DNA from: Neocallimastix lanati (nom. inval.)
Taxonomy: Eukaryota; Neocallimastigomycota; Neocallimastigomycetes; Neocallimastigales; Neocallimastigaceae
NCBI GenBank assembly: GCA_016946835.1
Contig: JACVTC010000029.1
Location: forward strand, 1,272,001-1,336,000
Direction of reading: 5' to 3'
Length of the DNA: 64,000 nt
Part shown: positions 33,849 to 46,604 of the stretch, piece by piece
Position numbering within the stretch: the first letter of the stretch is position 1
Layout: the number at the start of each line of letters is the position of its first letter
Made by a program: the position numbers and the translations under genes
The notes under the pieces: model-generated
Told to the model about the DNA's origin: nothing
Databases searched by the model: none
The model's input: the letters and a program-made list of their open reading frames with translations, nothing else

Positions 33849-35295
33849 CTAACCCTATGAATTCGTTTATTTTATTTTATTTTAATTTTATTAATATAAA
33901 TAAATTATTTTTAATAAAAGAATAAATCCCTTTGTATTAAAATGTAAATTAAAAGTGGACCTACAATATTTTGTTTTTTCTTTAATAATAAAGAAATTTA
34001 GAGTATAAATATCTTGTTTTTTTTTAAATATTTTTTCCTATTAATGAGTATTCGTTTGCAATATTCATTATATCAAATATAAAATAAAATATTTAAATAA
34101 TTCGCCCAGAATTCAGGTTTTTTAACCTGTTTTCTGGAATCTCTTTAAACTCTTCCAGTTGACACTTTTGTTAGCTGGACTCTTTTTCTATCTCTTTGTT
34201 TTAAACTCCGGTTTTCACTTTGGATTACTGGAATGTACTCTCTCCGGTTTCCTTTTGGAATCCTTTTTGGTTCCTTTTGGTTTTCTGGATTCCTATTGTC
34301 TTGCTGAACTCTCCGGTTTACTCTTTGTTGGTTTGCTGGATTCTCTTTCGCTTATTCTTCTGGTTACTTGATTGTTAATTTGTTAGATTCTCCTTTGCTT
34401 ATTCTCCAGGGTACTCCTTTGATTTAGAGTTCTTGTCTATTAGTTCTCTTGTCTATTCTTTGGATTATTCTGGATTCTTTGGATCCTCTTTTGGTTCTCG
34501 ATTCTCCGACCTTCTTGGGATGTATTCTCTTTATTCTCTTTGATTGTTATAATAATTAACATTACTTTTAATTAATTATTTTTTATATAATAATTATTTT
34601 ATTATTATAATAATCTATTTAATAAACTTATGTATAATTGTTATTATTTAATAACAATATTTTTTAATTAAAAATTATTTGATTATTATTTCTCATTAAA
34701 ATTATCTTCTATAAAATCATGTATTAATTATTATTATTTTCATAATAATAATAATTTTCTATTTAAGAATGTATTATTTATTATTATTTCTCATAATAAT
34801 AATCTTTATTATAAAATCATGTATTAGTATTATTTTAATACTAAAAGATTGTATTAATTATTATTTTATATTAATTAGTTAATATTTAAAGTTATAACTC
34901 ACTTGCTATAATTACTATTATTTTCTTAATAATAATTCTCTGGAATAGTTTAGAATTCTTTATTAAAAATCATATTTTCTAATTCCTAAAATAGTTTAGA
35001 ATTCTTTATTTAAAATCATATTTTCTAATTCCTAGAATAGTTTAGAATTCTTTATTAAAAATCATATTTTATAATTCCTAGAATAGTTTAAAAATCTTAG
35101 AATAGTTTTTTAAAATCTTTTCTAATCTCTAAAATAAAAATCTTATTTTCTTTTATTATTTGTTTAAAATAATAGTCACTAGAATAGTCTAGTATTAAAC
35201 TTCTTAAAAATCAATAATGATTTTTCTTAATTTATATATACATAAATGTATTAAGTATTTGAATAATTTTAATAAAAAATTACAAAGTTTAAAAC
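33849..35295. repeat. 1.44-kb unit, copy 1
   Basis: It begins CCCTATGAATTC and ends AAAGTTTAAAACCT. In order it holds an AT-rich head, a T/C-rich block with recurring CTGGATTCT/CTCCGGTTT motifs (34110-34540), an AATAATTATT-rich part, a 46-bp tandem repeat (34940-35110) and an AT-rich tail. Copy 2 starts 1440 bp downstream. The 70-codon open stretch at 34159-34371 is hydrophobic only because the DNA is T-rich, and I do not call it a gene. It may be an LTR or a subtelomeric unit. Confidence 0.8.
34940..35110. repeat. 46-bp tandem repeat
   Basis: Units of TAGTTTAGAATTCTTTATTA...CATATTTTCTAATTCC. ATAGTTT begins at 34945, 34991 and 35037, a 46-bp period, with a partial fourth unit. Copy 2 of the large unit has fewer (36280-36350). 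Confidence 0.85.
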
Positions 35296-36541
35296 CTAAC
35301 CCTATGAATTTTTTATTTATTTTAATTTTATTAATATAAATAAATTATTTTTAATAAAAGAATAAATCCCTTTGTATTAAAATGTAAATTAAAAGTGGAC
35401 CTACAATATTTTGTTTTTTCTTTAATAATAAAGAAATTTAGAGTATAAATATCTTGTTTTTTTTTAAATATTTTTTCCTATTAATGAGTATTCGTTTGCA
35501 ATATTCATTATATCAAATATAAAATAAAATATTTAAATAATTCGCCCAGAATTCAGGTTTTTTAACCTGTTTTCTGGAATCTCTTTAAACTCTTCCAGTT
35601 GACACTTTTGTTAGCTGGACTCTTTTTCTATCTCTTTGTTTTAAACTCCGGTTTTCACTTTGGATTACTGGAATGTACTCTCTCCGGTTTCCTTTTGGAA
35701 TCCTTTTTGGTTCCTTTTGGTTTTCTGGATTCCTATTGTCTTGCTGAACTCTCCGGTTTACTCTTTGTTGGTTTGCTGGATTCTCTTTCGCTTATTCTTC
35801 TGGTTACTTGATTGTTAATTTGTTAGATTCTCCTTTGCTTATTCTCCAGGGTACTCCTTTGATTCAAAGTTCTTGTCTATTAGTTCTCTTGTCTATTTTT
35901 TGGATTATTCTGGATTCTTTTGATCCCCTTTTGATTCTCGGTTCTCCGACCTTCTTGGGATGTTTTCTCTTTATTCTCTTTGATTGTTATAATTAACAAT
36001 ACTTTTAATTAATTATTATTTAATAATTTATTTTATTATTAATATTCTATTTAATAAATTTATGTATAATTGTTATTATTTATAACAATATTTTTTAATT
36101 AAAAATTGATTATTATTTCTCATAATAATAATCTTCTGCTATAAAATTATTTATTAGTATTATTTTCATAATAATAATAATACTAAAAGATTGTATTAAT
36201 TATTATTTTATAATAGTTACTTAATTTTAAAGTTATAACTCACTTGCTAAAATTATTATTTTCACAATAAAATAACTCTCTAGAATAGTTTAGAATTCTT
36301 TATTAAAAATCTTATTTTCTAATCCCTAGAATAGTTTAAAAATCTTAGAATAGTTTTAAAAAATCTTTTTCTAATCTCTAAGATGAAAATATTATATTCT
36401 ATTATTGTTTAATAATAATAGTCGCTAGAATAGTTTAGTATTAAACTTCTTAATCAAATAGTGATTTTTACTTAATTTATATATACATATTAAATGTATT
36501 AACTAATTATATAATTTTAATAAAAATTAAAAAGTTTAAAA
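35296..36541. repeat. 1.44-kb unit, copy 2 (slightly shorter)
   Basis: A direct repeat of the preceding unit. The first 650 bp are almost identical, including a 213-bp stretch (35599-35811) giving the same 70-residue translation as 34159-34371. Later parts carry several small deletions. It ends AAAAAGTTTAAAACCT, where unit 1 runs on into CCTAACCCT. Confidence 0.85.
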
Positions 36542-36708
36542 CCTATAGTGCCAATTGAGCACTATCAGGAAGTAGGGATGGATATTTATAGTGACACTTT
36601 AATATCCAATTCCCCTAACATTCTGAATACAACTATTAATCCATTAAATCCTATGGATTATAATTCTGAGGATATTATTGAATCTATGAAATATATCAAA
36701 GAATAAAA
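36542..36708 (+). mobile_element. Short coding remnant between repeat units
   Basis: An open frame of about 55 codons (IVPIEHYQEVGMDIYSDTLI ... ending ESMKYIKE) of normal composition is sandwiched between the end of unit 2 and AT-rich DNA that ends like a unit. It may be the C-terminus of a Ty3/gypsy polyprotein to which these units serve as LTRs; this is inference. Confidence 0.35.
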
Positions 36709-37848
36709 ATATTTCATACAATTTCAGCTTTAATACATATATTTAAGAACAAACTAATAATTTCTTTATAAAATTATTTTAAAAAATTTTTATAATTAAA
36801 CTTTATATTCTTTCAATAATAATATAAATTATTGTACTAGAATAACTTTAATTAATCATTTACTTAATTTTATAAAAAAAATAATTTTTATTCCATAAAA
36901 TATTTAAACTCTATATATTTGTACTTTATTTTATTAAACTTTTATTTTCTCTTTTATACTAAAAAAGAATTGCATTAATTTACTTAAAATCATGTAGTAA
37001 TGATTTCATATAATTTATATATACATTAATATATTAACTATTTGAATAATTTTAATAAAAATTAAAAAGTTTAAAACCTAACCCTATGAATCAGTTTATT
37101 TTATTTTAATTTTATTAATATAAATAAATTATTTTTATATATAATTTATTAATGATTAGTAAATCATGGTAAATTAAATAATTTACCAATCATTCATTTA
37201 TTTACATATATAAAAATAATTGTACTTGTAACAGTAACGCACCAGCGTTACTATTAACATAAATTGTTACAATAAATATTAACATTATAAATAAAAATTA
37301 ATTATTAAAAATAAACAAAACAGCTTAGTGTAAGCCCAGTAACTAATAACGAATGGAGCTACAAAGTGCTGAGTTATATTCTTAAGTGTATTGAATAAAT
37401 ATTTTTAGTTAATCTAAGTGTTTATTTTAACAACTCGAATAGAGAGGTGTTAAATTATCTTATCCTGTTAAATTTTTCGGGGTTTGAGAAAGGTTACGAA
37501 ATGGTTAGCGTAAAAATTCTCGATTTAGGTTAAATTGGTCTGATCAAGATGTTGGTATTAATTATAACCATTAATTAAATTTAAATAATTAACGATACCC
37601 AATGTTTTTAATTAAGAAATTCAGCAATTAAATAATTATGTTTTATTAAATCTTTTATTTAATATTTTTTAATAATAAATTTTACTAAGATTAATATTAA
37701 GAATTATTATTGTTATAATTAATATTAACGTTATAGATTACGTTATTAGTTAATAGATTAAGTTAAAGTTAATAATCATACAAAGATTTTAAAAGATGGA
37801 ATTTCAATTCTTTTTTATACTAATCTAAAATAATAATTAACAATATAA
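36709..37848. other. Unit-like AT-rich DNA and third junction
   Basis: Bases 37020-37076 repeat the tail of the 1.44-kb unit and 37077-37140 repeat its head, with CCTAACCCTATGAA at the join. Bases 37140-37848 are AT-rich with a hairpin AGTAACG/CGTTACT at 37226-37245 and a more mixed stretch at 37320-37560 (possible LTR). No gene is seen. Confidence 0.5.
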
Positions 37849-40347
37849 TTAAATAATATGGTGGTTAGGGTAATATGTAAGTATTAGAAAAGACACTGTA
37901 ATAACACTAGTACTGTAGTTTAATATATTTACGAGGGAATTACTAGCTTTTGGGCATAATATTTCATGTATCCATGTAGATATATATTCTACTTTGTGAT
38001 GTAGATATATTCTACTAAATTGCATTTTGCATTTGCCAAGGAAGCTAGTACGAATCTTCATGGATTAGATTATATTAGTCTCTTTATCACCTAAATCTGT
38101 ATCTACATATGCATTCAAGTTTATATTATTTGTAAATTTTAATCCATAATTTTTCGTATCTTTTAGATATCTAAAAATTTTTAGTACTTTCAACCAATCT
38201 TCATATATAGGGCTTCTGTTTTTTCTTGATGCCTAACTAGTAGCGAATAAAATATCTGGCCTAGTTCCTTTTGCTAAATAGAGTGTAAACTTCCAACTAC
38301 TTGCATATTCCTTGTTGAATTGAATTTCTTTTTTTTTAATTCTTCATTTTTAATATATTTTAAACTAGAAATTTCATTATTTATTTCAAAAATTTTCTAT
38401 TATTTTATTTAAATATTGCATTTGAAGAATTAAATATCCATTTTTTGTTTTAATAAATTTTATTCCAATTATGAAATCTACTGGAACCAATATCACTTAG
38501 ATCAAACATCTTTTTGATTTCTGATTTAACGAAATTTATCTCATTTTTCTTCCCAGATATTATAATGTCATCAATAAATATTATTAAGATGCATGAAATA
38601 TTACTTTTGTTATCCTTTTATAGTATACGCATGGTTCACTTTTTGATCTGATGAAATTTAATTTCGATAATATATAATTTATCTTATTCCTTATCCTTCC
38701 TGCTTGTTTCAGTCCATATATTGTTTTATTTCATTTGTAATATCCGTTGGAATTTTCAAAACCATCAGAGGACTTCCATATATAATTCTTCATCTATTTC
38801 AGTATTATGATAAGCTATTTTAATATCAAGTTGATATATGTCAAAATTATAATATGTTGATAAATTAGTGATAACTCTTAGTGAATCTTGTTTTAAAGTA
38901 GATGAGAAAGTTTCTTCGTAATCCACACCATATACCTTAGAAAAACCACGAGCTACTAATCTTGTATTATATTAAATTATTCTTCCCTTATCATCTCTTT
39001 TGTAACTAAAATCCCATCTACTAGAAATTCAATTTTTATAATCAGGGATAATTTTTACCATTGAATGAACGTTTTTCATTTTCATGTTATTTAATTCATT
39101 TTCAACAGCCTTTAATCATTCTTTTTCATCCAGTCTAACGAAAATATCTTTAAAACTGAGAGGTGGATCTAATTCTTGAACATCTTCGAATTTATTTATT
39201 CATGTTATTTGTTATTTTAAATTTTTTATATAATTTTTCTGTTTCATCAATGAATTTATTCTTAGGCATATAATTATTTTCATTTTTATTTAATTTAGGA
39301 ATCATTATTACTTTTGATATTACTATTTTTATCACTTGTTAAGTTATTTAACTATTTATTACTACTGTTTTCAATATCATATTTATTATTTTGATTATTA
39401 TCAATGATATTATTATTATTATGAAAATTATTGAATGTATTATTAACATTATTGTTATCTGTAAAATAATCTACGTTTTCATTTTCTACCTTATTATTTA
39501 TTCTTGTAATATTATATTTATTATTACTATTATTTAGTGAAGTATTATCTTGTTTATAATTATTATTGATATTATTATTATTATAATTATTAGTTGCATT
39601 TTTATAATTGATATTTTTATTTTTATTAATAATGTTACTCCAAAAATCATTATTATCATCATTGGCATTATTATTTGAATTATTGTTATTATCATTGTTG
39701 ATATTATCAAAATTTGTGATGTCATTAGCAAATATCATCTTCATTATCAAGTATATCATCTCGATTTCATAATAGGGAGTAAAATTTATAAATTCAGGAG
39801 GAGATTTAGGAGAAGCACAATTACCAGGAATATTTTCAAAGAATACAACAGAATCAAAAAGAAAAATTTTATTATTGTAATCATCATAAATCCTATAAGC
39901 GGAGGGATTAGAATCAACGCCAAGGAAAATACCAGGGAAATTGGAATTTAAAAGTTTTTTAAGAAATTATTTAGGGAGATAAAAGAAAAAATTTACAACC
40001 AAAAACACGAAAATTTGAGAAGTCGTCCTTTTTACCATATAATAATTCATAAAGGATAGAATTGTTGATGTCACAGTGAGGGATACGATTATGGATATAG
40101 TTAATAATATCTACAGCATCTTCCCAGAAGACATGATTTAGTTTAGCTTCTTTTAGAATAGTACAAGCATTAGGAATCAAAGCACCATTAAACCTTTCAA
40201 TTCAACCATTTTGTTGAGAGGAATAAGGAATTGAGAATTCTTGAAAAATATTGTTATTATTTGCAAAATTTTTGGAAATAATTGTTAGTGAATTCTGTTC
40301 CATTATCAGTTCTGAGAAATTTAATAGAATTGTTGAAAATATTTTTT
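37849..40347 (-). mobile_element. Ty1/copia retrotransposon fossil
   Basis: A broken copia element on the minus strand. From high to low coordinates: integrase (about 40345-39960; SFRTDNGTEF-like end, NACTILKEAKLNHVFWEDAV, VFGCKFFLL), an Asn-rich linker (about 39760-39350), reverse transcriptase (about 39150-38300; includes IFIDDIIISG) and an RNase H-like part (about 38060-37849; VEYISTWIHEIL). Gag and the 5' end are missing. It has many interruptions and is old. It is abutted at 40347 by a hairpin and then by a Ty3 fossil in the opposite orientation. Confidence 0.8.
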
Positions 40348-40348
40348 A

Positions 40349-40378
40349 TTTTTCTGTCCAAAAAAAAGGACAGAAAAA
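40349..40378. repeat. Perfect hairpin at the copia/Ty3 junction
   Basis: TTTTTCTGTCC (40349-40359) and GGACAGAAAAA (40368-40378) are exact inverted repeats with an 8-A loop. It sits where minus-strand copia coding stops and plus-strand Ty3 coding begins. Confidence 0.8.
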
Positions 40379-40384
40379 ACTCAC

Positions 40385-42622
40385 CTTCTACTTCTCATAT
40401 GGCTATTCCTGGCAAACACTTTAGGGAAAGATAAGCTGAAACTAACTATTAAGGAACAACAAACCTGAAGAATAACTGTTCCACATGTACCTTGAATATT
40501 AGCAAGAAATTCTTATAGATTCTGGTTCAAAACTTTAATCTCATAGATAATGTATATTGTAGTGATTTCCATATAATATAACATACTATGATGATGGTAA
40601 GCTACCTAAAGTGGTTAGTATTAGTGGCTTTCATTTCATCGATGGCATTACTCTCCCTCTTACACTTCGTTACAAATATCATTTATGCTAGACTTACTTT
40701 TATGTTATTGATTTACCGTTTTATAGTTGTATCCTTGGTTCTTATTGACTTCGTCTCCACACGCAAAACATTAGACTTTCCTTCTAATGAACTATTCTTT
40801 GATTCTGAATATTATATTTCCAATTACCACACTTATCATCTCACTTCGATTTTAGTAGCAAATCCATTTTTCTTAGTTTTAATTCCCCTGCTTTTGGATC
40901 TTCCGTTAAAGCTGTGCCACTTATGGCTCTACCAGATGTTCAGATATCCGAAACCTCATAGAGTATAAGTTACCACACTCTACCTCTGGTAATTTTAGTT
41001 CTCTTTCGACTACCTTCAAGACTTCAGATACTGACTCTGAGACCTTCCTTCCTGACAAAACTTTCCTATTTCAAAGATGTATTTAATAAATCTTATAAGC
41101 TACCACCATATCGTCCTGTAGGACTGTCAAATTAATTTTAATTAAAGATTCCAAACTATTTTATGGACCAATTTACCCACTAACCAATGCCATGTCTACT
41201 GCTTTAAGGAAATATATTCAGGTAAACCTTAAAAATGTTTCATTAAAAAATCGAAAATCTTCTGCAGGTGCACCTGAACTTTTTGTTCTTAAGAAGAATG
41301 GTAAACTTCAAATATGTATGGACTATCGGGGGCTTGATGTTATTATGATAAGAGATTCCTATTCTCTTCCCTTTAATCTAAGACATGCTCAAACACTTAA
41401 GGAAGGGGAAGATATTTTCAAAACATGGCCTTAGATTTGTCTATAATCTAGTAAGAAATCAAGAATAAGAGTGATGACGAATATGAAACTGCCTTTACCT
41501 GCAAGCATAGCCATTTTAAATCCTTAATCAGGAATTTTGGACTCAAGGATGCCCCAGTAGTTTTTTCAACATTTCATTAACGATGTTTTAGAAGACATTC
41601 TGGGAAAATTTGTGACGGTATTATTATTGACGGTATTATTATTTTTTTTCCTACTAGCTATGAAATACACATAAAACAAGTTTTGCAAAGTTCTATCTCG
41701 ACTTTGAAAAAGCAGGTTTATTCGCTAAACTGGAAAAATGCGAATTTTTATTTTTGTAACATTTGTCGATTTTTTATTAAGGACATCGTATTTTTTCCCT
41801 TTATTGTTGAAACCGATTGTATTAATTTCGCCATGGGAGCTATCCATTTTCAAGTTTCTCTTATGGATAACATAATTCATTCTGTTGTCTTCTTTTCATG
41901 CTCTCTAAATGGTACCGAAAAAAAAAGAAAAACTACCCTATATATTACAAAGAACTCTTAGCTATCATTTCTGCCCTAGAAAATGATATCTAAGACATTT
42001 TCTTTAACGGATCAACTTCATTTTACTAATTTATTTCTACCATAGAAATTTTAAACTCTTCCAGGAAAAGCCTTAAAAAAATGATTCAACGTCCGGAACA
42101 TTAGTTACTTTTTTTCTCAGAATTTAATTTTAGCATTCCTTTACCGATCAGGCACCTCCAACGATAAAATCCCGATGCTTTATCTCGTAGACCCAATTAT
42201 ACTGACTCATCTTCTTCGTATGACGATTCCTTCTTTTCTTTTTTCAAACCTGAAAATTTCTATGCTATTGCGATTTTTTTTCAGTTTCACCTCTGAATGA
42301 TGAAATCCTTTCTGAATATAAAAATGATTCTTTTTTTATTCTGAAATAGGTTAAACTATTTATCAGATATTATCTCTTTTCCTACTCTTCATTCTCAGAT
42401 TAAAAAAATTTTTTTTTTTTCCTTAAGCAATAGTTTCCTCTTATATTCTATTTTAAATTTTTTTTTTTACTTTCCTCCCCTCCAACTAATTGTCATTTAT
42501 CTCTTTTTTAAAGCTTTGTCATGATTCTCCTACCTCCTGGTCACTTTGGTTTTAAGAAGACTTGTAACCATTCATATTCTTCATGACTTTTTTTTTGGTT
42601 GGCCTTCCATCCACAAAGACTT

Positions 42623-42659
<37 letters not shown>

Positions 42660-43700
42660 TAACATTCCTGTGATACCTGTTTGTCGTTCTAAAAGCCATT
42701 CACCATAAACCTTAGAGCCTTTTTTAAAAAACTCTCTCGATATTTGCTGACCTCCCTTGGACCCTCTATTTCCATGGATTTTTATTACTCATCTATCCTT
42801 CTCCTTCTGCTGATGATTTCACCTGTATCCATTGTTGTAGTTGACTGCCTTACTAAAATGAGTCACCTCATTCCTTTTCAAAGGTGCTCCCCTTTAAGCT
42901 GTTGATATCGCTTATGCCTTTTATCAACCATATATTTTTCGTCTTCATAGTTAACTTATTTCCATTATATCAGATATGAGGTTCTCAGTTTCACTTCTAA
43001 ATTATTCCAAGCTCTCTTTGTTATTCCCTTGGTATTTCTCTTAAATTTTCTCTTCACCTTCCACCACCAAACTAATGTCAGGAGGAAAGAGTGAACTCAG
43101 TTATTGAACAATATTTGAGATGCTTTTTCCAACATTAAAGGAAATAATTGGATCAATTTCATTAGTTTAGCTGAATTTAAGCTATAATAACGTCATACAA
43201 GAACCAACTAAACCATCACCATTCTTCCTCAACTATGGGTATCATCCAAGATACTCGTTGGCCATCCCTTGACAACATAAATGTACCACGGGCTTTAGAA
43301 TTCTCTAATAATTTTTTGTAAACCAAATTATTAGGGACCTAAAAAGATAACCTGATTAAAACAAATCAAAATCCAAAAAAAAAATATGCCAACATGAACA
43401 GAAGCAAGCCTCCAGAGTTCACAGTTGGTAATAAAGTTTGGTTGAACAAGTTCATTGGTAATTCACAAATGAAATAAAAAATTCAAGTCTCGCAGATTTG
43501 GACCTTACCAAATTATCAAAAAAAAAAAATTCAAAAGTACATCTCCAACCTCAAAGATTCATCCTGTCGTTCATGTTTCCTGTCTCGAACCATATTATGA
43601 AGATGAATATGGAAGAAAACCACCATCACCATCACCATCACCTATTAATGTCAATAATGAAGAAGAATTATAAATTAAATAATACATGCATTAATAACAA
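40385..43700 (+). mobile_element. Ty3/gypsy retrotransposon fossil B
   Basis: A broken Ty3/gypsy element. In order: protease region (LIDSGSK near 40515), reverse transcriptase (about 41140-41640; KKNGKLQICMDYRGLDVI), RNase H (about 41680-42180), integrase (about 42500-43300; VVVDCLTKMSHLIPF near 42830) and an integrase C-terminal part (PPEFTVGNKVWLNK near 43410, then HPVVHVSCLEPYYEDEYG near 43565). Gag and recognisable LTRs are absent. A poly-A/TA microsatellite has grown at 42621-42660. Interruptions are numerous and it is an old copy. The LEPYYE motif suggests a chromovirus-like lineage. Confidence 0.82.
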
Positions 43701-43769
43701 AATAAAATAATAATATTCATCAAATGACAAAACAAAACAAAAAAATTTTTATTAATTACAAATAAAAAC

Positions 43770-43905
43770 TCTTTCACAAGGATTTATTGGGACCACTCCC
43801 GGATTCTATTTTTTGATAATAAATTCTTCTTTACTATATTAAATGATTTCTTTAGATATAGCTTGGTTCTCTTTCTTAAAAGTGAAAAAAAAAAGTGATA
43901 CATAT
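43770..43905 (+). mobile_element. Copia integrase scrap
   Basis: One frame reads KDLLGPLPDSIFDNKFFFTI then NDFFRYSLVLFLKSE, the layout of the copia integrase core (D-x-x-GP ... F-x-x-DDFSRY...F-L-K-S). Only about 45 codons are visible. It directly follows Ty3 fossil B. Confidence 0.6.
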
Positions 43906-45029
43906 TCTGTAATTTACAATTGATACCAGATTCCATAATATAAAAAATAAAATACAATATTAAAATAAAGTAAATCTCATTTACTTAGTTGAAGAATTTA
44001 CTAAATACTTAAACAATTTTCGTAAATGAACAATTTTAGAAATATTAATGATTAAAATAATATCCATGTGTAAATAATATACATTGACAAGTATAATATT
44101 CATCAATATTATTACTAGGAATATAAGAAATAAAAATTAGTAAATTAATATATTAACTGCTTATATTATAAGTTTGACATTAGAAAATAGCTTTTAATTA
44201 ATAAATATTAATATAATAAATTAGATTATATAAATAATTGTATAATTATATTTGATAATTCACCTTCTTGAACTTTTTATCCTCTTCATAAAATAAAATA
44301 AAAGTATATTATAGTAACATATTAATTCATCTTTATAATATTTTGTGTGTCTTTTTAGTTTTAAAATATTTTTATTAATGAAATAATAATAGAAAATTCT
44401 AATTAAATAAATCCAGATAAAAAAACAATTGGAAAATTCATGAATTAAATCATTTTTAAACAATGGTTTTATATTTTTTTTCTAAAGGTCATTTTTTTAC
44501 TATAAAGTTATCCAACTTTTCTTTTTTACTAACAAATAATTTATTCTTTCATATTCAATGTATTATTTAGTATTATAATTAAATAAAAAAAAATAATTAA
44601 TTTTTTTTTTTTATTTTATTAGGAAAAAAAATTTTTTTTATTGAAATACTAAAACAAAAAAAATTTAATAGTAATTTTTTTTTTATTTTATTTTATTTTA
44701 TTTTATTTTAAGTGAAGGAAATATTTTCCATTTATAAATAGAATTAATTTTTTATAATTTATATTCTTTTTTTATGTTTTATTTATTTTTTATATTTGTG
44801 ATATGTATTATTCTTTATTATTATTTCCTTTTTTTTTATTTCCTTTTTTTTTTTTTTTTTATTATTTTAATTGTTTTAAGTAATTTTTCATGACTTATTT
44901 TTAATTATAAATTTTTTTTAATAAAATTATTTGTTTTATTATAAAAAAAACTTTTAATGTAAAGTTTTATTATTTTAATTTTTTTTTTATTTTTGCATCT
45001 CTATCAAATAAATATATTATAATTAATAA
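43906..45029. other. AT-rich intergenic DNA
   Basis: Homopolymer-rich with TTTTA pentamers at 44688-44710. The open stretch at 44260-44463 (-) has no motif and is not called. Confidence 0.5.
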
Positions 45030-45536
45030 ATTTCTCTCCAAACGCTCTAGTTTAAAGAAAAATTTATACAATCAAGACCATTTTATTACTTTGTTAAAGT
45101 ATTTTTAAAATGACCTTTATGATTTATATTTACCCTTTAAATATAAATAATAGTTTTTAATATATTTAACCTAAACTACAAATAAAAATAAAATATTTTT
45201 ATAAGCAATAGTAATAATTAATAAACCCATATTATTAATTATACTAGTTAGTTTTATATGTATTATTTTATAAATATTAAAATTTCATTATTAAATTTTC
45301 CCCTTTCTTTTCTTTTGTTTACTTTTTCTTCTCTTCTTCAGGAGTAAAACAAAAGTTTTCTTATATTTTATTATTATTATTATTACTATAAATAAATTAT
45401 TATATTTATTACAATTTAAATATATTTTTTAATATATCTAATAACTTCTAAAAATTATTAAATAAAAATATAATCTTTTTTATCTTATTTCCACAAGAAA
45501 TTTGTATACATTAATTTCATACATTAAAATATTATA

Positions 45537-45550
<14 letters not shown>
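45030..45550 (-). repeat. Dispersed non-coding repeat, copy 2
   Basis: Inverted partner of 9690-10160, with the same landmark order read on the minus strand, plus small insertions such as an ATT tract at 45368-45386. No coding frame is seen. Confidence 0.75.
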
Positions 45551-45567
<17 letters not shown>

Positions 45568-46604
45568 TTTTTTTTTTTATTGACTTAGAGAAAACTTTAT
45601 TTAATTTATAATAATAATAATAAAATTACATGATTTTATTATTATTAAATTAAATAAAATTTAGTTTTATTTTCTTACCAATAATAATAAAAAGTAGTAA
45701 AAAAAAAAAAAAAATAAAATAAAATAAAAAATTACATATAATAAAATTTTATAACTAGTGGAATATTATGAACTTAATATTAGATATAAAAAAGGGTAAA
45801 AAAAAGTTAAATAATATTAAATTATGTAGGTAATTTTTCTAAATAATATTAATGAAAACTTTTAAAAAGTATTTTAGAAGAGTATTTTTATTGTATAATT
45901 TGAAAATGATTAATTAAAAAAAAAAAAAATTCTATATACTTTATTATTATAAATATTTTAAATTTTAATATTTTTTTTATTATTCTTATTAATTATAAAA
46001 TATAATTTAATAACTATTATTGGTAACAAATTATTATAACAGTAATATTAAGGTATTAGGTATTTTTTCAGATATAACATAAAATAAAAATTATTATAAA
46101 TAAAAAATTTTTTAAATATATATTTTAAAAGATATAAAAGAAAAAATAAAAAAAAATTAAAAAATAAAAAAAAAAAAGTATTTATAATATATTACAGGTA
46201 TAGTAAAAAACATGAAAAACTTTTCATGTTTTTTGAATCATTTACATGAATGTAGTGTATATCGCCAATATTTATAATACAAATTTTCAATACGTCATTT
46301 ATTTTTAATGGCTTGTAAAATTTTTTGTTAACGTCATAAAAATTTTAGTACAACTATATGTAAAAAAAAAATTATATGTAGAAAAAATAAATGTATAAAT
46401 AAATAAATAAATAAATAAAGAATGTAATAAGTATATAAAATAAAATAATATTATATAGCATAATATAACTATAGCCACATATTTATATATATCACGTGAA
46501 ATTGGCGTAATGCAACCCATTTACATAGTGTGAAAAAGGTCACGTCACATGACTTTTGATAATTATATGTGTTCTTGTAAATATATTATATTATATATTA
46601 TAAA
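45551..46604. other. AT-rich intergenic DNA with a CACGTG/TGACGTG-rich patch
   Basis: Mostly homopolymer DNA. Bases 46490-46560 are more mixed and hold ATCACGTGA, GGTCACGTCACATGAC and a TTTACATAG segment, reminiscent of bZIP/bHLH sites. It may be the relic promoter area of the decayed SBP-GPCR copy that begins at 46605. Confidence 0.4.

Noticed and set aside
34159-34371. Hydrophobic 70-codon frame, repeated at 35599-35811
   Set aside because: It arises from T-rich repeat DNA. Identity between the copies reflects duplication, and there is no start context or homologue that I recognise.
39352-39759. Asn-rich minus-strand frame as a separate gene
   Set aside because: It lies between copia integrase and RT and is best taken as the low-complexity linker of that fossil.
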